This document shows positions 1-11,818 of a DNA stretch of 64,000 bases, one piece after another. Positions within the stretch are counted from its first letter, which is position 1. Every line of letters starts with the position of its first letter. The stretch comes from Patiria miniata (lineage: Eukaryota > Echinodermata > Asteroidea > Valvatida > Asterinidae), in the NCBI RefSeq assembly GCF_015706575.1, contig NW_024037074.1:24293334-24357333 (forward strand). The letters run 5' to 3'. The notes beneath the pieces are model-generated. The model ran no database searches. It saw nothing but the letters and a program-made list of their open reading frames with translations, and was not told the DNA's origin. A program made the position numbers and the translations under genes.

Positions 1-2870
1 GCGGATGAATGGGCCAACAAGCTGACTAATCGGCAAGGCCTCAAACATGAAACTATGAGAGTGAGCCCCAGACGTAGGTACATGATGCCCCCAGTTTCCT
101 TTTTGTGCAGTAAGTCCCATAGCAAGGGCTGTCAGCGCCAGCCGACATGGCTCTCCTGTGTCGCGGTCTAAAGGTACCTTAACATGGATGGATTTTGACA
201 AACTCTAGCTTTTTGGATAGTGGATGAATAGGCCAACAAGCTGACAAATCGGCAAGGCTTCAAACTTGAAAATTTTGGATTGAGCCCCAGACGTAGGTAC
301 ATGATGCCCCCAGTTTCGTTTTTGTGCATTAAGTCCCATAGCAAGGGCTGTCAGCGCCAGCCGACATGGCTCTCATGTGTCGCGGTCTAAGGTACCTTAA
401 CATAAATGGATTTTGACAAACTATAGCTTGTTGGATAGCGGATGAATAGGCGAACAAGCTGACAAATCGGCAAGGCTTTAGACTTCAAACTTTTGGAGTG
501 AGCCCCAGACGTAGGTACATGATGCCCCCAGTTTCGTTTTTGTGCAGTAAGTCCCATAGCAAGGGCTGTCAGCGCCAGCCGACATTGCTCTCATATGTCG
601 AGGTCTAAAGTAACCTTAACATGAATGGATTTTGACAAACTATAGCTTTATGGATAGCGGATGAATAGGCCAACAAGCTGACAAATCGGCAAGGCTTCAG
701 ACTTGAAACTTTTGGAGTGGGCCCCAGACGTAGGTACATGATGCCCCCAGTTTTGTTTGTGCAGTAAGTCGCTTAGCAAGGGCTGTCAGCGCCAGCCGAC
801 ATGGCTCTCATGTGTCGCGGTCTGAAGGTACCTTTAATAACATAGATGGATTTTGACAAACTATAGCTTTTTGAATAGCGCATGAATAGGCAAACAAGCT
901 GACAAATCGGCAAGACTTCAGACTTGAAACTTTCGGAGTGAGCCCCAGACGTAGGTACATGATGCCCCCAGTTTCGTTTGTGTGCCGTAAGTCCCATAGC
1001 AAGGGCTGTGAGCGCCAGCCGACATGGCTCTCATGTGTCGCGGTCTAAAGGTAACTTAACATAGATGGATTTTGACAAACTATAGCTTTATGGATAGCGG
1101 ATGAATAGGCCAACAAGCTGACAAATCGGCAAGACTTCAGACTTGAAACTTTTAGATTGAGCCCCAGACGTAGGTACATGATGCCCCCAGTTACGTTTTT
1201 GTGCAGTAAGTCACTTAGCAAGGGCTGTCAGCGCCAGCCGACATGGCTCTCATGTGTCGCAGTCTAAAGGTACCTTAACATGGATGAATTTTGACAAACT
1301 ATAGCTTGTTGGATAGCGGATGAATAGGCCAACACGCTTTCAAATAGGCAAGGATTCAGACTTGAAACTTTTGGAGTGAGCCCCAGACGTAGGTACATGA
1401 TGCCCCCAGTTTCGTTTTTGTGCAGTAAGTCCCTTAGCAAGGGCTGTCAACGCCAGCCGACATGGCTCTCATGTGTCGCGGTCTAAAGGTACCTTAACAT
1501 AGATGGATTTTGACAAACTATAACTTGTTGGATAGCGGATGAATGGGCCAACAAGCTGACAAATCGGCAAGGCTTCAGACTTGAAACTTTTGGACTGAGC
1601 CCCTGACGTAGGTACATGATGCCACCAGTTTCGTTTTGGTGCAGTAAGTCCCATAGCAAGGGCTGTCAGCGCCAGCCTACATGGCTCTCATGTGTCGCGG
1701 TCTAAAGGTACCTTAACATGAATGGATTTTGACAAGCTATAGCTTTTTGGATAGCGGATGAATAGGCCAACAAGCTGACAAATCGGCAAGGCTTCAGACT
1801 TGAAACTTTTGGAGTGGACCCCAGACGTAGGTACATGATGCCCCAAATTTTGTTTGTGCAGTAAGTCCCATAGCAAGGGCTGTCAGCTCAAGCCGACATG
1901 GCTCTCATGTGTCGCGGTCTAAAGGTACCTTAACATGGATGGATTTTGACAAACTATAGCTTTTTGGATAGCGCATGAATAGGCCAACAAGCTGACAAAT
2001 CGGCAAGTCTTCAGACTTGAACCTTTGGAGTGAGCCCCAGACGTAGGTACATGATGACCCCAGTTTCGTTTGTGTGCAGTAAGTCCCATAGCCAGGGCTG
2101 TGAGTGCCAGCCGACATGGCTCTCATGTGTCGCGGTCTAAAGGTGCCTTAACATAGATGGATTTTGACAAACTATAGCTTCTTGGATAGCGGATGAATAG
2201 GCCAACAGGCTGACAAATCGGCAAGGCTTCGGACGTGAAACTTTTGGAGTTAGCGCCAGACGTAGGTACATGATGACCCCAGTTTCGTTTTTGTGCAGTA
2301 AGTCCCTTAGCAAGGGCTGTCAGCGCCCGCCGACATGGCTCTCATGTGTCGCGGTCTAAAGGTACCTTAACATGGATGGATTGTGACAAACTATAGCTTC
2401 TTGGATAGCAGATGAATGGGCCAACAAGCTGACAAATCGGCAATGCTTCAGACTTGAAACTTTTTGAGTGAGCCCCGGACATAGGTACACGATGCCCCCA
2501 GTTTCGTTTTTGTGCAGTAAGTCCATTAGCAAGGGCTGTCAGCGCCAGCCGACATGGCTCTCATGTGTCGCGGTCTAAAGGTACCTTCACATAGATGGAT
2601 TTTGACAAACTATATCTTGTTGGATAGCGGATGAATAGGCCAACAAGTTGACAAATCGGCAAGGCTTCAGACTTGAAACTTTTGGAGTGAGCCTCAGACG
2701 TAGGTACATGATGCCCCCAGTTTTGTTTTTGTGCAGTAATTCGCTTAGCAAGGGCTGTCAGCGCCAGCCGACATGGCTCTCATTTGTCGCGGTCTAAAGG
2801 TACCTTAACATAAATGGATTTTGACAATTTATAGCTTTTGAGATAGGGCATGAATAGGTCAACAAGCTGG
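1..2870. repeat. Satellite array, about 219-bp unit, roughly 13 copies
   Basis: The word gatgaat (or catgaat) recurs at about 4, 223, 441, 660, 881, 1100, 1319, 1538, 1757, 1974, 2192, 2411, 2630 and 2849, giving a period of 217-221 bp and mostly 219. Every unit carries the same landmarks, such as gacgtaggtacatgatg and agcaagggctgtcagcgcc. Units differ by scattered substitutions and one- to three-base indels. The array is already in progress at base 1, so its full size is unknown, and it breaks down after about 2870. On the minus strand each unit gives a 60-74 codon open stretch because 219 is divisible by three. These stretches end at a shared stop and resemble no family I know, so I read them as non-coding. 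Confidence 0.95.
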
Positions 2871-3520
2871 CAACACGAGTCCTGTTTATTACGTCACGAT
2901 TTACTGTGTTTTGTTTGCTGCCCGCAACGACGACTTTTACACAGTTGCACGTTCGGGTCGAAACTGGACCTAAAAAACAGCTCTCAAAAGTACCTTTTGT
3001 ACTCATTTCATGACAGAAACAATAGTGGTTTTTATTTCATCACACCTTAGGCTACATATACCCGAAAAATGACGGAAATGTCTTCGAGCATTCCACAACC
3101 TCTTTAAAGTGTGTTACTAGGCTGGCCAGTCGCCGTCTAACAAGCCACTGTTTATATACAGGTTAGTGCCTCCGTTATTTATAAATCTAAACTCAGACTC
3201 TCTCAAGTGTTGTGAAATTCTCATGATTGTCAAAGATGCATATTTAAGAAACCTCAAGTATAGATCCACACATAATTGCTTATTTTATAATTGGACGGAT
3301 TTTATTAGTTCTTCTGAATTATTTATGTCAGGAAATGCTTTTAGTACTCAGTTTACTCCGGCTCCGGCTCGGTTACGTAATCGACTCCGGTAACACTATC
3401 TATTTTAAATTGCTGTATATAATTATTGGCGCATTGCCTTGGAGTTGAATAATAATTGACAAGATGTTTTAGAAGGTCTAGTGTGTATTTATTTAAACAA
3501 GATCCGGCTTTATACTTTTA
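2871..3520. other. Unique-looking AT-rich spacer
   Basis: No gene is supported here. Short open frames at 2850-3050 and 3166-3393 on the plus strand lack recognisable domains or coding-like composition. The only structured item is the first copy of a 40-bp direct repeat at 3124-3163, described separately. Confidence 0.5.
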
Positions 3521-3871
3521 TAATTGATGACTCAATGTACTCCGGTGATTAATCCTGATGACTCAATTTACTCCAGTGATATTCCTGATGACTCAATTTA
3601 CTCCAGTGATTATTCCTGATGACTCAATTTACTCCAGTATATTCCTGATGACTCAATTTACTCCAGTGATTATTCCTGATGACTCAATTTACTCCAGTGA
3701 TTATTCTTGAGTGTTGAGTTTGACTCCGGTACGGAAATCTAATTTAGATTGCTTTGTCGTATAGGGCATCATTGTTTATTCCAAACTGAGAGTTTTAGGA
3801 AATATGTAATTTATATTTATTAGTTGTTAAAAGGCCAGTCGCCGTCTAACAAGCCACTGTTTATATACAGG
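3124..3871. repeat. Pair of identical 40-bp direct repeats (3124-3163 and 3832-3871)
   Basis: The string from ggccagtcgccgtctaacaa through tatatacaggt occurs at 3124-3163 and again at 3832-3871. It lies in the same orientation 708 bp apart and shows no difference. The interval between holds AT-rich sequence and the minisatellite at 3525-3715. The flanks outside the repeat do not match. The pair could mark the ends of a duplicated or inserted segment, but I see no transposase or terminal motif that names a class. Confidence 0.7.
3525..3715. repeat. Minisatellite, about 29-31 bp unit, six copies
   Basis: The motif tgatgactcaatttactcca followed by gtgattattcc is repeated head to tail about six times. 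Length variation lies in the last few bases of each unit. The first unit has tactccggtgattaatcc. Isolated variants of the same tactccgg core lie on both sides (near 3355 and 3725), suggesting the array grew from a degenerate local sequence. Confidence 0.9.
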
Positions 3872-4010
3872 TCCTAGGCATAGTGCCGGCCGACGGCGAC
3901 TCAGGTTACTCCGGCCACATCGGCGAAGTACCCAATCCGAGTAGGCTATATGGATTAGGGAAATCTTGGGCCGACTCCGGGTTAGATTATCGGAGCTGAC
4001 TCCTGGGAAG

Positions 4011-4280
4011 TTATCTAGTAGATGACCAGTTAATTCAGCGGAGCTAGCAGATAGCAGAGCTGACGGTTTATTAAGCAGCCAGGGGCTGACGAGATTAATA
4101 AGCTGAGGAGTCCATCCAGCAGCGCGGAGGGATAATACCAGCGACTTATCCAGTAGATGACCAGATAATTCAGCGGAGCTAGCAGATAGCAGAGCTGACG
4201 AGTTATTAAGCAGCCAGGGGCTGACGAGATTAATAAGCTGAGGAGTCCATCCAGCAGCGCGGAGGGCTAATACCAGCACA
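4011..4280 (-). repeat. Two tandem 135-bp units within a minus-strand open frame
   Basis: The segment 4011-4145 is repeated at 4146-4280 with about 95% identity and an exact 135-bp period. Because 135 is a multiple of three, the minus-strand open frame 4300-3827 (157 codons) reads both units in the same frame as two 45-residue repeats that begin LRAAGWTPQLINLVSPWLL. The few differences include both silent and replacement changes. I recognise no protein family. No gene signals surround it, so it may be a fortuitous frame in a tandem duplication or the remnant of a repetitive protein. Confidence 0.6.
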
Positions 4281-4659
4281 GGGTTGAAGCAGTAATGCAA
4301 ATGACGAAACCTTGGGTCTGCAGTATAATTAAGGGGTTTTTAATCTATCAATTCATAGAGAATGATAATTCGAGGCTTCTTTAAAATATTAAGCACTGCG
4401 TAATTGCTAAGCAAGCACATTAGAGTTGATACATATTGTACATGCTTTTGAAGGAGTGTTAGTGTTTTATTAAAGAGTTTAGATGTTAAATTGTCTTCCT
4501 CCGTTCCTCTTTTTCTGTGTAAAAACACCCCTCCCCAGTAAGAGCAATTATTACTGCCTGGTTGTACATTTCAACCAAACGAACCTAGCGGTTCAACTAA
4601 ACTGATTTGTAGTGCGTCCAGCTACAGGTGAACAGCTTAACCCATAGTCACCCAGAAGC

Positions 4660-7600
4660 GGCCGGCACGCGACACTTGCATTTTTAAAGCGAAATTGGGG
4701 ACAAAATCTGATGTTTCTGGATAATTGCAGATTGTAAGGTGTTAACCTTGCTTTTTGAATGACATTGGGAAAAATTAGATGTTCATAAAAAAAATTCAAA
4801 TTGTAAGGGGTTAACCTTGCATTTTTTTTAGCAAAATAGGACACAATCAGATGATTCTGAAAAATTGCAGATTGTTAGGGCTTAACCTTGTATTTCTAGC
4901 AAAATTGGGCAAAAAGAAATGTTTATGAACAATTTTAAACTGTAAGAGGTGTACCTTGTATATCTAGTAAAATTTGGCAAAATCAAATTTGTATGAAAAA
5001 TCTAAAATTTCAAGGGGTTAACCTTGTTTTTTTAGCAAAATTTGGAGCATATTTTACTATAAAATACAAGGTTCACCCCTTACAATTTGAGATTTTTCAT
5101 ATAAATCTGATATTGCCCAGTTGTGCTAAAAATGCCAAGTAAACCCCTTACAATCTGCAATTTTTAAGAAACTTCTGATTTTTCCCAATTTCGCTTAAAA
5201 AAGCAAGGTTAACCCCTTTCAATCTGCAATTTTCAAGAAACATCTGATTTTGCCCTAATTTGGCAAAGGTTAACCCCTTACAATTTTTGATTTTTCATAC
5301 AAATCAGATTTTCCCAATTTTGCTAAAAATGCAAGGTGGACCCCTTACAATTTGACATTTTTCATAAACACCTGATGTTGCCCTATTTTGCTAAAAAATG
5401 CAAGGTTCACCCCTTACCATTCTGACGTTTTTCATAAACATTTTAATTTTCCCAATTTTACTAAAAAAACAAGGTTAACACCTTAGAATTTGAAATTTTC
5501 CATAAACATCTTATTTTGCCCTATTTTGCTAAAAACAAAATGCAATCTGAACCCCTTATAATTTGAAATTTTCCATAAACATCTAATTTTTACAAAATTT
5601 TACTAAAAAGAAAGTAAGGTTAATTCCTTACTTCTGATTTTTTTCCAGAAACATCTGAATTTGCCCAATTTTGCTTAAAATGCAAGGTTAACCCCTTTCA
5701 ATCTGCAATTTTCAAGAAACATCTGATTTTGCCCTAATTTGGCAAAGGTTAACCCCTTACAATTTTTGATTTTTCATACAAATCAGATTTTCCCAATTTT
5801 GCTAAAAATGCAAGGTGGACCCCTTACAATTTGACATTTTTCATAAACACCTGATGTTGCCCTATTTTGCTAAAAAATGCAAGGTTCACCCCTTACCATT
5901 CTGACGTTTTTCATAAACACCTGATTTTGCCCTATTTTGCTAAAAAATGCAAGGTTCACCCCTTACAATTTGAAATTTTTCATTCACATCAAATTTTGCC
6001 AAATATCACTTAAAAAGCAATGTTAACCCCTTACAATCTGAAATTTTCCAGAAAGATCTGATTTTGCCCAATTTCGCTTAAAATACAAGGTTCACCCCTT
6101 ACAATTTGAGATTTTTCATAAACATCTAACTTTGCCAATTTTCACTAAAAAAGCAAGGATAATCCCTTACATCTGAAATTTTCCAGAAACATCTGATTTT
6201 GCCCAATTTTGCTAAAATGTAAGGTTAACCCCTTACAATTTGAAATTTTCCATTAACATCTGATTTTTCCCTATTTTGCTAAACAAAAATGCAATCTTAA
6301 CCCCTTACAATTTGAAATTTTTCATAAACATCTAATTTTTACCAAATTTCACTAAAGAAAAAAGTAAGGTTAATTCCTTACATCGGATTTTTTTTCAGAA
6401 ACATCTGATTTTGCCCAATTTTGTTAATATATGCAAGGTAAACCCCTTACAATTTGAGATTTTTCATAAAAATCTTATTTTGCCCAATTTTGCTTAAAAT
6501 GCTAGGTTAACCCCTTTCAATCTGCAATTTTCAAGAAACATCTGATTTTGCCCTAATTTGGCAAAGGTTAACCCCTTACAATTTTTGATTTTTCATACAA
6601 ATCAGATTTTTCCCAATTTTGCTAAAAATGCAAGGTGAACCCTTTATAATCTGAAATTTTAATGAACACCTGGTTTTGCCGTATTTTGCTAAAAAATGCA
6701 AGGTTAACCCCTAACAATTTGAAATTTTTCATGCACATTAAAATTTGCCCAATTTTGCTAAAAATGCAAGGTTCGCCCCTTACAATTTGAGATTTTTCAT
6801 AAAAATCTGATATTGCCCAGATTTGCTAAAAATGCCAGGTTAACCTCTTTCAATCTGCAATTTTCCAGAGACATCTGATTTTGCCCTAATTGGGCAAAGG
6901 TAAACCTCTTATAATTTTGGAATTTTCGTACAAATCTGATTTTTCCCAATTTTGCTAAAAATGCAAGGTAAACCCCTTACAATTTGAGATTTTTCATCAA
7001 TATTTAAATTTGCCCAATTTTACTAAAAAAGCAAGGTTAACCCCAAACAATTTGAAATTTTTCATTCACATCTTATTTTGCAAAATATCACTAAAAAAAG
7101 CAAGGTTAACCCCTTACAAACTGAATTTTTCCAGAAAGATCTGATTCTGCCCAATTTCGCTAAAAATACAAGGTTCGCCCCTTACAATTTGAAATTTTTC
7201 ATAAAAATCTGATATTGCCCAGTTTTGCTAAAAAAGCAAGGTTAACCCCTTACAATTTTTGATTTTTCATACAAATCTGATTTTGCTCAAGTTTGCTAAA
7301 ACTGCAAAGTTAACCCCTTACAATCTTAAATTTTTCATAAACACCTGATTTTGCCCTATTTTGCTAAAAAATGCAAGGTTAAACACTGACAATTTGAAAT
7401 TTTTCATAAACATTTAAATTTTCCCAATTTTACTAAAAAAGCAAGGTTAACACCTTACAATTTGAAATTTTTCATTCACATCTTATTTTGCCAAATTTTA
7501 CTACAAAAGCAAGGTTAACCCCTTACAATCTGAAATTTTCCAGAAAGATCTGATTTTGCCCAATTTCGCTAAAAAATGCAAGGTTCACCCCTTACAATTT

Positions 7601-7725
7601 GAAATGTTTCATAAACATCTAAATTTTACTAAAAATGCAAGGTTAACCTCTTACAAGCTGCAATTTTCCAGAAACATCTCATTTTGCCCAATTTTGCAAA
7701 AATGTAAGGTTAACGCCTTGCAAAC
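4660..7725. repeat. AT-rich tandem array, 60-70 bp unit, with an internal orientation switch
   Basis: The consensus unit reads gcaaggttaaccccttacaa, then an ATTTGAAATTTTTCAT-like part, then aacatctgattttgcccaat and tttgctaaaaa. About 45 diverged copies run from about 5045 to 7725 in this orientation. Between about 4660 and 5040 the units appear reverse-complemented (for example gattgtaaggtgttaacctt). The array is therefore head-to-head around 5040, and the left part can fold back on the right. A higher-order block of roughly 220 bp, starting with caatctgcaattttcaagaa, occurs near 5220, 5700 and 6515. No coding potential is evident. Confidence 0.9.
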
Positions 7726-7739
7726 TGTTAAATCAATAC

Positions 7740-8280
7740 ATGAAGTGTCCCATTTGACTTATTTTTTCAGTTTTTAGGGTAAAGGAATTTTCTCATTTCC
7801 TTTCTCTTTTGTTGTTGCTATATTTTGCGAATTAACTCATTCGTATGGAATGCTCATAGTCAATTAAAGAATATTTCACACATAGGGGCCTAAATTATAT
7901 ATTTTTTAATTTAATAGAGACGCATTGATCGTGCTATCATATACCATTCTATTACTATTGCGAATTACTGTATTGTTTGGAATGCTCACAATTAAAGACA
8001 CGTTATTTGAAAGATGTATAAATAATATTTATATTACAATGTACATCTTTATTCTTTCCCGGTATAATTTATGGCGTTTCTTGCGTTAATTGGCAATCGC
8101 GTCATTATATAATGATAGCCAAATTGACCAAACGAAACTCCGTTTTGATTAAAGTCAATTATGAAATATTCATTGATTTATGACATACACCTTTGTTTCA
8201 ATTTTGATACTACCCGTAGACCTGCCGAGCAGCTGTAGATATCAAACTAACCCAAAGTATAAAAGATAGAGGGTAAAAAA
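7740..8280. other. AT-rich spacer without recognisable features
   Basis: This stretch follows the AT-rich array and contains no long open frame, RNA gene or repeat that I can identify. Confidence 0.5.
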
Positions 8281-8294
8281 AATCAAAAAGTTAT

Positions 8295-8582
8295 GTGCTA
8301 GTCAAGCTTTCAGGGATCGGTCTGAGCCATAACAATGCCCCAGCCGATCCCTTAGTTCTCTTCCGGGGTCTCGGCGTCCCCGACCAATACACACTTCCTT
8401 CCCTATCCATCCATATAACCCCGGAGGGCCAGGCGCCATGTAAAAGCAAAGAGCTAAGGGAGGAACAGGGCGGCACCCTAAGCCCTGATCCCCCGAGTGG
8501 ACCACATGCCCTGAACCTGTACGAAGACGCCAACCTGGAACTCACGGACAGTACCAGCAGCAGTGCTTACCGATTAAGCTAA
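8295..8582 (+). other. Candidate open frame or exon, 95 codons, unrecognised
   Basis: A 95-codon ATG-to-stop frame coincides with a local rise in GC content against AT-rich flanks. Its product is Pro/Ser/Leu-rich and has no signal peptide, membrane segment or motif that I recognise. The minus strand is also open over much of the same interval, which weakens the coding case. It might be an exon, a fragment of a retroelement or chance. I assign no function. Confidence 0.15.
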
Positions 8583-8657
8583 GGTACTGTTGGTATTTTA
8601 CGACGGGAAATAAAACATCTTATATAAAGACAGAATGCGTGGTTTGAAAAGCAAAAA

Positions 8658-8728
8658 GTCACCGACGGGATTTGAACCCGGGCTCCGCGATTCGCGGACG
8701 ATGAATCGAACCACTGGGCCATACGGCT
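8658..8728 (-). repeat. tRNA-derived sequence with pol III A and B boxes
   Basis: Read on the minus strand, the segment has an A-box-like TGGCCCAGTGG, a B-box GGTTCAAATCC at tRNA spacing, and a run of five T directly after its 3' end that would terminate RNA polymerase III. The acceptor arms do not pair and the T stem has a mismatch, so a functional tRNA is unlikely. It is best read as a tRNA pseudogene or the head of a SINE. Confidence 0.6.
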
Positions 8729-8739
8729 TCCTTAGAATT

Positions 8740-9990
8740 CTTGTCAAAAACAATTTGTCTTAATACGCAGAGGAACGTGGAACATCGCCGTGTGCATCTG
8801 TTTTGGCTCCATGGACGAAAGTAAGTCGACATTTCGGGCAATAATTAGCAAACTCTTGTCGTTTGTTTGGAAATTACATACGGCTACCTCGTTAATCGTA
8901 GGATTATGTGTGCTAAACATCGTGTGCTTAACATAGTTACGCAACAATCTGAACACCATTAGGCAATTTTTTTAAAAAGGAATCAGGTGCGTTTAGGGGC
9001 GGATCCAGGGATTTTTGCGGGGGAGGGGTCCAGGCCCGTCAGATGTTTGTATCCGATTGATGCAGACAGGCGGACCGTGTCATTGTTATAATAATTATGA
9101 ATATACTATGGGTGAGAAAACCGTTGGAGTCCCCAATCTGCAAGCCAACTTGCGTCGGACAACCGGTGGCTGGGCAGCGGCTTGTCGGCATCGGCACGCC
9201 GACCCAAACCATTAGCGGTCCGCCAGTGGTAGGCTAGTGGCATGCCTCCAGGCCAGTGGCCTGCCGCTCCAAAATCGCAAGCGGACCACCAGCGGCAATC
9301 AACGTCGTTCGTCACTGTCCCCAACAGTCCATCTTCAGCCAGTATTTTCATGAGAAAATAATGTCAACAGAATACGTTCTCATCCTTAATTTAAAAAAAC
9401 AACCCAACAACATCAAAACGTGGACGAAAACAAAATTAACCACGACCCCAAAAAAACTGAAAAGAAAAGGAAAGATGATCAAAATGAGCTATTATTTTCA
9501 TGGCGTCTCGAACACCTTGGAGAGTAACTTGTGAGTGTTTTTCCTGACTTTCTGAACTAAGTCGGGGCACTTATCATGAGTGAGTTTACTGCACCCATAT
9601 AAAAGTGGACACTCATGGACACTCTCGGACAGTAGGTAGCGCTCTTCATCCCTGCCGATTGACGTGACACGCTTTTTTCCGACAGACCGATGTCGCCGGC
9701 CCGAATTTGCTCAGTCACGCGTCCCCGACTGGCTCGCTTCTAAAATCTCTAGCTGGTTGCAATTTGCCACCCTGCAACGCACCCAACACCCGCCCCTCCC
9801 CCAGCAACTATTTTTGAGCGATAATCGAAATACTGCATCGTCACGCACACATTTCATAAAGTATGACATTTTTAAAAGTTGGTGCGTAGCAGCCTCGACC
9901 CCAGAGGCGCGTGCTCGTTCCTTACACTAACGCGCAAGGCATGATGGGAAACATGGCGCTGCAAGATCGTACCCACGGGGCACGAGGTTG
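8740..9990. other. Intergenic, mixed repeats
   Basis: No gene is supported. Around 8998-9030 the text ggggcggatccaggg followed by a G-run resembles one end of the CAAGGGCGGATCC hAT-like elements found at 33.8-37.4 kb. The remainder contains only short overlapping open frames on both strands. Confidence 0.4.
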
Positions 9991-10009
9991 GGTGCGTAGG
10001 GCCTATACC

Positions 10010-10600
10010 TGCTTTTTCAAAAATTTAGATTATCTTTTCCGGACGAAATTTATAGGGAAAATACAACATTGGAAAACATCGAAAAATAAAACTACCAATT
10101 TGTTACGAAATACCTTGAGGATGTTGGTAACTGGCAGTCTTAAAAATCCTGTAAAATTATGGCACCTGGTGTGAAGTCATTTTCAAGAAAAATTATGGTA
10201 CTTTTGTATACATTTCCAACGGTGGTCGGCCGACCACCGTTGCAAAAACTATTTTTCAACTACTGCTCCAAAATTTACCATTTTTTTCCAGTCCAAATTT
10301 TGTTTGCTTTTTAGTGGTTCCATGTTCATGAACGGGTGCAGGCCAGCTAGACTGGTTCCATTACCTTACAATTTTCCGACATTTTTGATCTATTTCATCT
10401 TTAGTGGAGTCAAGGAACCAGACTACTTGAACATTTGTGTTTTTTCTTGTTTTTTTTCCCCAGTATTTTCGAACGCAAAACTTCAAACATGTCAGTGTAA
10501 CAATATTTGGATCTATTATACTAACCCCCAAATAGTTCATTTCTGAAAATTACAGCAAAATCCCATGATGTGCATGTACATTCCCTTTAAAGGACTATAT
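10010..10600 (-). repeat. Dispersed repeat with a perfect 26-bp palindrome
   Basis: The interval is a diverged relative of sequence at 28.2-28.6 kb: both share the order of an aattatg..ctgt block, tcattttcaagaaaa, a palindromic core, a ccaaattttg-type block and a gaacgggtgca block. Its right part (tttctgaaaattacagcaaaa, then tccctttaaa) is the reverse complement of sequence at 63,855-63,930, so a third copy probably runs off the right edge of the window. The palindrome occupies 10,217-10,242. I see no transposase, so I call it a non-autonomous dispersed element of unknown class. Confidence 0.65.
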
Positions 10601-11818
10601 TACATCCTGTAAGGGGCCATTCCAAATTCTCAACGTTTTTAAATTTGGATTTTTTTTTTCCAAATTGTTTTGACCCACTTACCCACCACTTTCATGCAGT
10701 ATCAAAAATCCAAATACATGTACATGTACATGCGCTTTAATTGCATGCACACACATTCTTAAACACCGGCAGTCATGGACCCCCCTGGTTTTGTACACAA
10801 ATTTCAATAGAAGACTATCGGTCAATTAAGTTGTGGACGTATTGTTTGTGTCCTTTCTGTTTTGTCCTTGGTCCACGATTGCCGGTGTGTAAATACTGGT
10901 GTGCACACAGTACATGTACAACAGGACCGTCTGTTGGTTTGTATTGGGGACAAACAGTTGGAAAACAAATGCACGCAAGGAACGCTGGTGCATAGGTATG
11001 TCAAAATATCTAGATTTTTTTTGGTTTTTTTCTTGTTTTTTTATGAAAGTGAATTTGGATTTTCAATTATTTACTTTGACCTACCCACCCACAATTTGGA
11101 TTTTTTTTCTTCAAATTTAAAGGCATAGACAGTCTTTTGAATGGTCCCTAACAAAACACAGTTTTAAAAGTTGGTTTTAAATGGCGCGCTTCACTTGTAA
11201 AATTGCGCGCAATATTTAGAATTAACGAATAAGGAGCGTTCTGCACTCAATTATAAAGTTGAAATTTATTAGTGATTGCTTGAATTGACATGGGCCGTCT
11301 TTTTGTTTTCGTGCGATGTCTCATATGAAAGCTCACAGAAAGTTTTGATGTTTTTTGTTTAGTTCTATTAGTAAACAACATAGTTATTGAGGATCATAAG
11401 AAAGACTTTGTTTGGTGCGAAGTTTGAAGTGGTTTGGATGAGCTATCCCATTATCAACAATGGGTACTTCACTGGGGGGGTGGGGCTATTCCATTACCAA
11501 CAATGGGATAAACAATAGCGCCGTTATTTCTACGTTTCCTTACTATAATTAAAAATGTGCTTTTCAACCTGTGAGTGTACGTGTGCGTTCAACCTGTAAA
11601 AACAACACCATTGCATGGCGTGCGTTGTTTGCACAAGAAGTTTTCACAAACGCTGCAAGCAACCAATACCAGCGGCCAAGCAATTTGCCCTTCCCGAACA
11701 TGCACATTTTAGACGGGTACTGCACTAGTGATCTCAAATTCAAAAGCAGCGGCAGGCTATTTCAGGGAATTAAATCAAATGTTACCGCTTGGTGGCGCTA
11801 TTTCCATCACTCGTAGAA
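10600..11818. other. Region upstream of POFUT2
   Basis: The left part holds T-rich tracts and copies of the tgtacatgtacatg motif. No TATA box is obvious immediately before the POFUT2 start. The start codon lies in gaaATGGCGGC, which resembles the YY1-type motif often found at the 5' ends of TATA-less housekeeping genes. That is a family resemblance, not proof of the promoter. Confidence 0.35.

Noticed and set aside
1..2870. Series of 60-74 codon minus-strand open frames as genes
   Set aside because: They are the same repeat unit read many times, end at shared stops and match no family.
3525..3715. Short regular repeats resembling a CRISPR array
   Set aside because: Units are directly adjacent with no unique spacers, the region is eukaryotic, and there are no cas genes. 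It is a minisatellite.
8658..8728. Functional tRNA gene
   Set aside because: A and B boxes and a T-run terminator are present, but the acceptor stem does not pair and the T stem has a mismatch.
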